DNA of 13,907 nt from an uncultured Alphaproteobacteria bacterium. GTDB taxonomy: Bacteria; Pseudomonadota; Alphaproteobacteria; CAAHEQ01; UBA3637. Shown here piece after piece: positions 13,558 through 13,907 of this stretch (position 1 is the stretch's first letter; every line of letters starts with the position of its first letter). The stretch is from NCBI GenBank assembly GCA_934216505.1, contig CAKQBW010000018.1, positions 1-13,907 on the forward strand. The letters run 5' to 3'. The translations under genes were made by a program, and so were the position numbers. A model generated the notes under the pieces. The model did no database searches and was not told where the DNA came from. It worked only from the letters and a program-made list of their open reading frames with translations.

Positions 13558-13632
13558 CCTGTTTTTATATAGGAGGTATATATTTTCAGGCATGCCTAGA
13601 ATTATATATCAGGTATATAAAAATAGGCTATT
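13553..13632. repeat. 80-bp imperfect inverted repeat with palindromic core
   Basis: The outer arms are AATAGCCTGTTTTTATATA (13553-13571) and TATATAAAAATAGGCTATT (13614-13632), 19 bp with one G-T pair. An internal loop follows (AGGAGG at 13571-13576 opposite CAGG at 13610-13613), then a second imperfect stem, TATATATTTTC with GAATTATATA, around the perfect 10-bp palindrome AGGCATGCCT (13588-13597). It carries no T-tract after either arm, so it is not a standard intrinsic terminator. It could be a small non-autonomous element (MITE-like), an mRNA-stabilising 3' hairpin or a protein-binding cruciform. The left arm covers the stop codon of the upstream gene, and the right arm abuts the next promoter. 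Confidence 0.7.
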
Positions 13633-13660
13633 CACAAATCCCCCCAAAAAGGTTTATATT
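13631..13660 (+). promoter_or_regulatory. Probable promoter of the right-edge gene
   Basis: TTCACA (13631-13636), 18-bp spacer, TATATT (13655-13660). Both hexamers match five of six. The expected +1 is about 13667, some 25 bases before the GTG. The first two bases of the -35 belong to the right arm of the inverted repeat. Confidence 0.5.
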
Positions 13661-13691
13661 TTAGATCTATTCTAAATGAAAGGAATATACT

Positions 13692-13907
13692 GTGAAACAA
13701 AACTTTAAACAATTAGATGTGGAAGAATACATCTTGTCCCATATCAACACCTTACAGGAAATCTTATTGCAATTTAATTATCCTAACTTTTCCAATTTCA
13801 TGAAACTGATGAAATCAGAATTCCTTTGGCAATCCAGACTCTCCTCTTACCTTGTCAAAGAAAACTCTATTCCTCAACCCATTGTGATTGATGTGACGGA
13901 TAATAAA
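13692..13907 (+). CDS. Unrecognised protein, N-terminal part (cut by right window edge)
   Basis: An open frame of 72 codons runs from a GTG at 13692 to the window end without a stop. AAAGGA (13679-13684) lies seven bases before the GTG, and a probable promoter lies upstream, so the start is well supported. The peptide begins MKQNFKQLDVEEYILSHINT and continues with an amphipathic stretch (LQEILLQFNYPNFSNFMKLM) and then IPQPIVIDVTDN at the edge. No signal peptide, membrane segment or motif that I can name is present; it looks cytoplasmic and helical. An ATG at 13676 gives only a 10-codon frame and is not used. I do not recognise the family. Confidence 0.6.
   Translation, partial: MKQNFKQLDVEEYILSHINTLQEILLQFNYPNFSNFMKLMKSEFLWQSRLSSYLVKENSIPQPIVIDVTDNK

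Noticed and set aside
13592..13675. 27-codon frame starting ATG CCT AGA after an AGGAGG
   Set aside because: The AGGAGG is 15 bases from the ATG, too far, and most of the frame is the inverted repeat plus the next promoter.

Overview
The window is 13.9 kb of a low-GC bacterial chromosome, most likely an uncultured, possibly host-associated alphaproteobacterium. Three things point there: the order ffh-rpsP-rimM-trmD-rplS, an Ffh G4 motif reading TRIDGD (I associate an Arg at this position with alphaproteobacteria), and promoters of the form CTTGAC(T)-17 bp-TATAAT-like, which resemble the CTTGAC-N17-CTATAT housekeeping consensus described in Sinorhizobium. The species cannot be named from the sequence alone.

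Layout. Positions 1-2311 hold leftward genes: the start of a Na+/Ca2+ antiporter-family gene (cut by the window edge), an MdaB-like flavin quinone reductase, and glyA. A back-to-back promoter pair at 2283-2373 separates glyA from the rightward translation operon ffh-rpsP-rimM-trmD-rplS (2479-5905). That operon has a strong promoter, a folded leader containing a possible 25-codon uORF, and a clear terminator after rplS. rluD follows in the same direction. smpB and rpsT face leftward, each with its own promoter. At 7935-12809 lies a 1624-residue autotransporter adhesin-like gene with an unusual N-terminus: signal peptide, ankyrin-like repeats, a second hydrophobic segment, seven glycines and a Cys-Cys motif. 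Then come tRNA-Leu(UAA) with its own promoter and terminator, a small P-loop kinase-like protein, an 80-bp imperfect inverted repeat, and the start of an unrecognised gene cut by the right edge.

Function. Most of the window is translation and protein-targeting housekeeping: SRP GTPase, ribosomal proteins S16, L19 and S20, 16S maturation factor RimM, tRNA m1G37 methyltransferase, 23S pseudouridine synthase, trans-translation factor SmpB and a tRNA. GlyA supplies one-carbon units. The accessory part is the autotransporter and everything right of the tRNA.

Points worth a second look: two promoters whose predicted +1 falls exactly on the A of the start codon (antiporter and smpB), which suggests leaderless mRNAs; the structured ffh leader with its Arg-rich uORF; the composite N-terminus of the autotransporter; a 12-residue insertion near the active site of GlyA; and the long inverted repeat that overlaps the stop codon of the kinase-like gene. 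No gap between genes exceeds 300 bases. I saw no CRISPR array, rRNA, insertion sequence or prophage.
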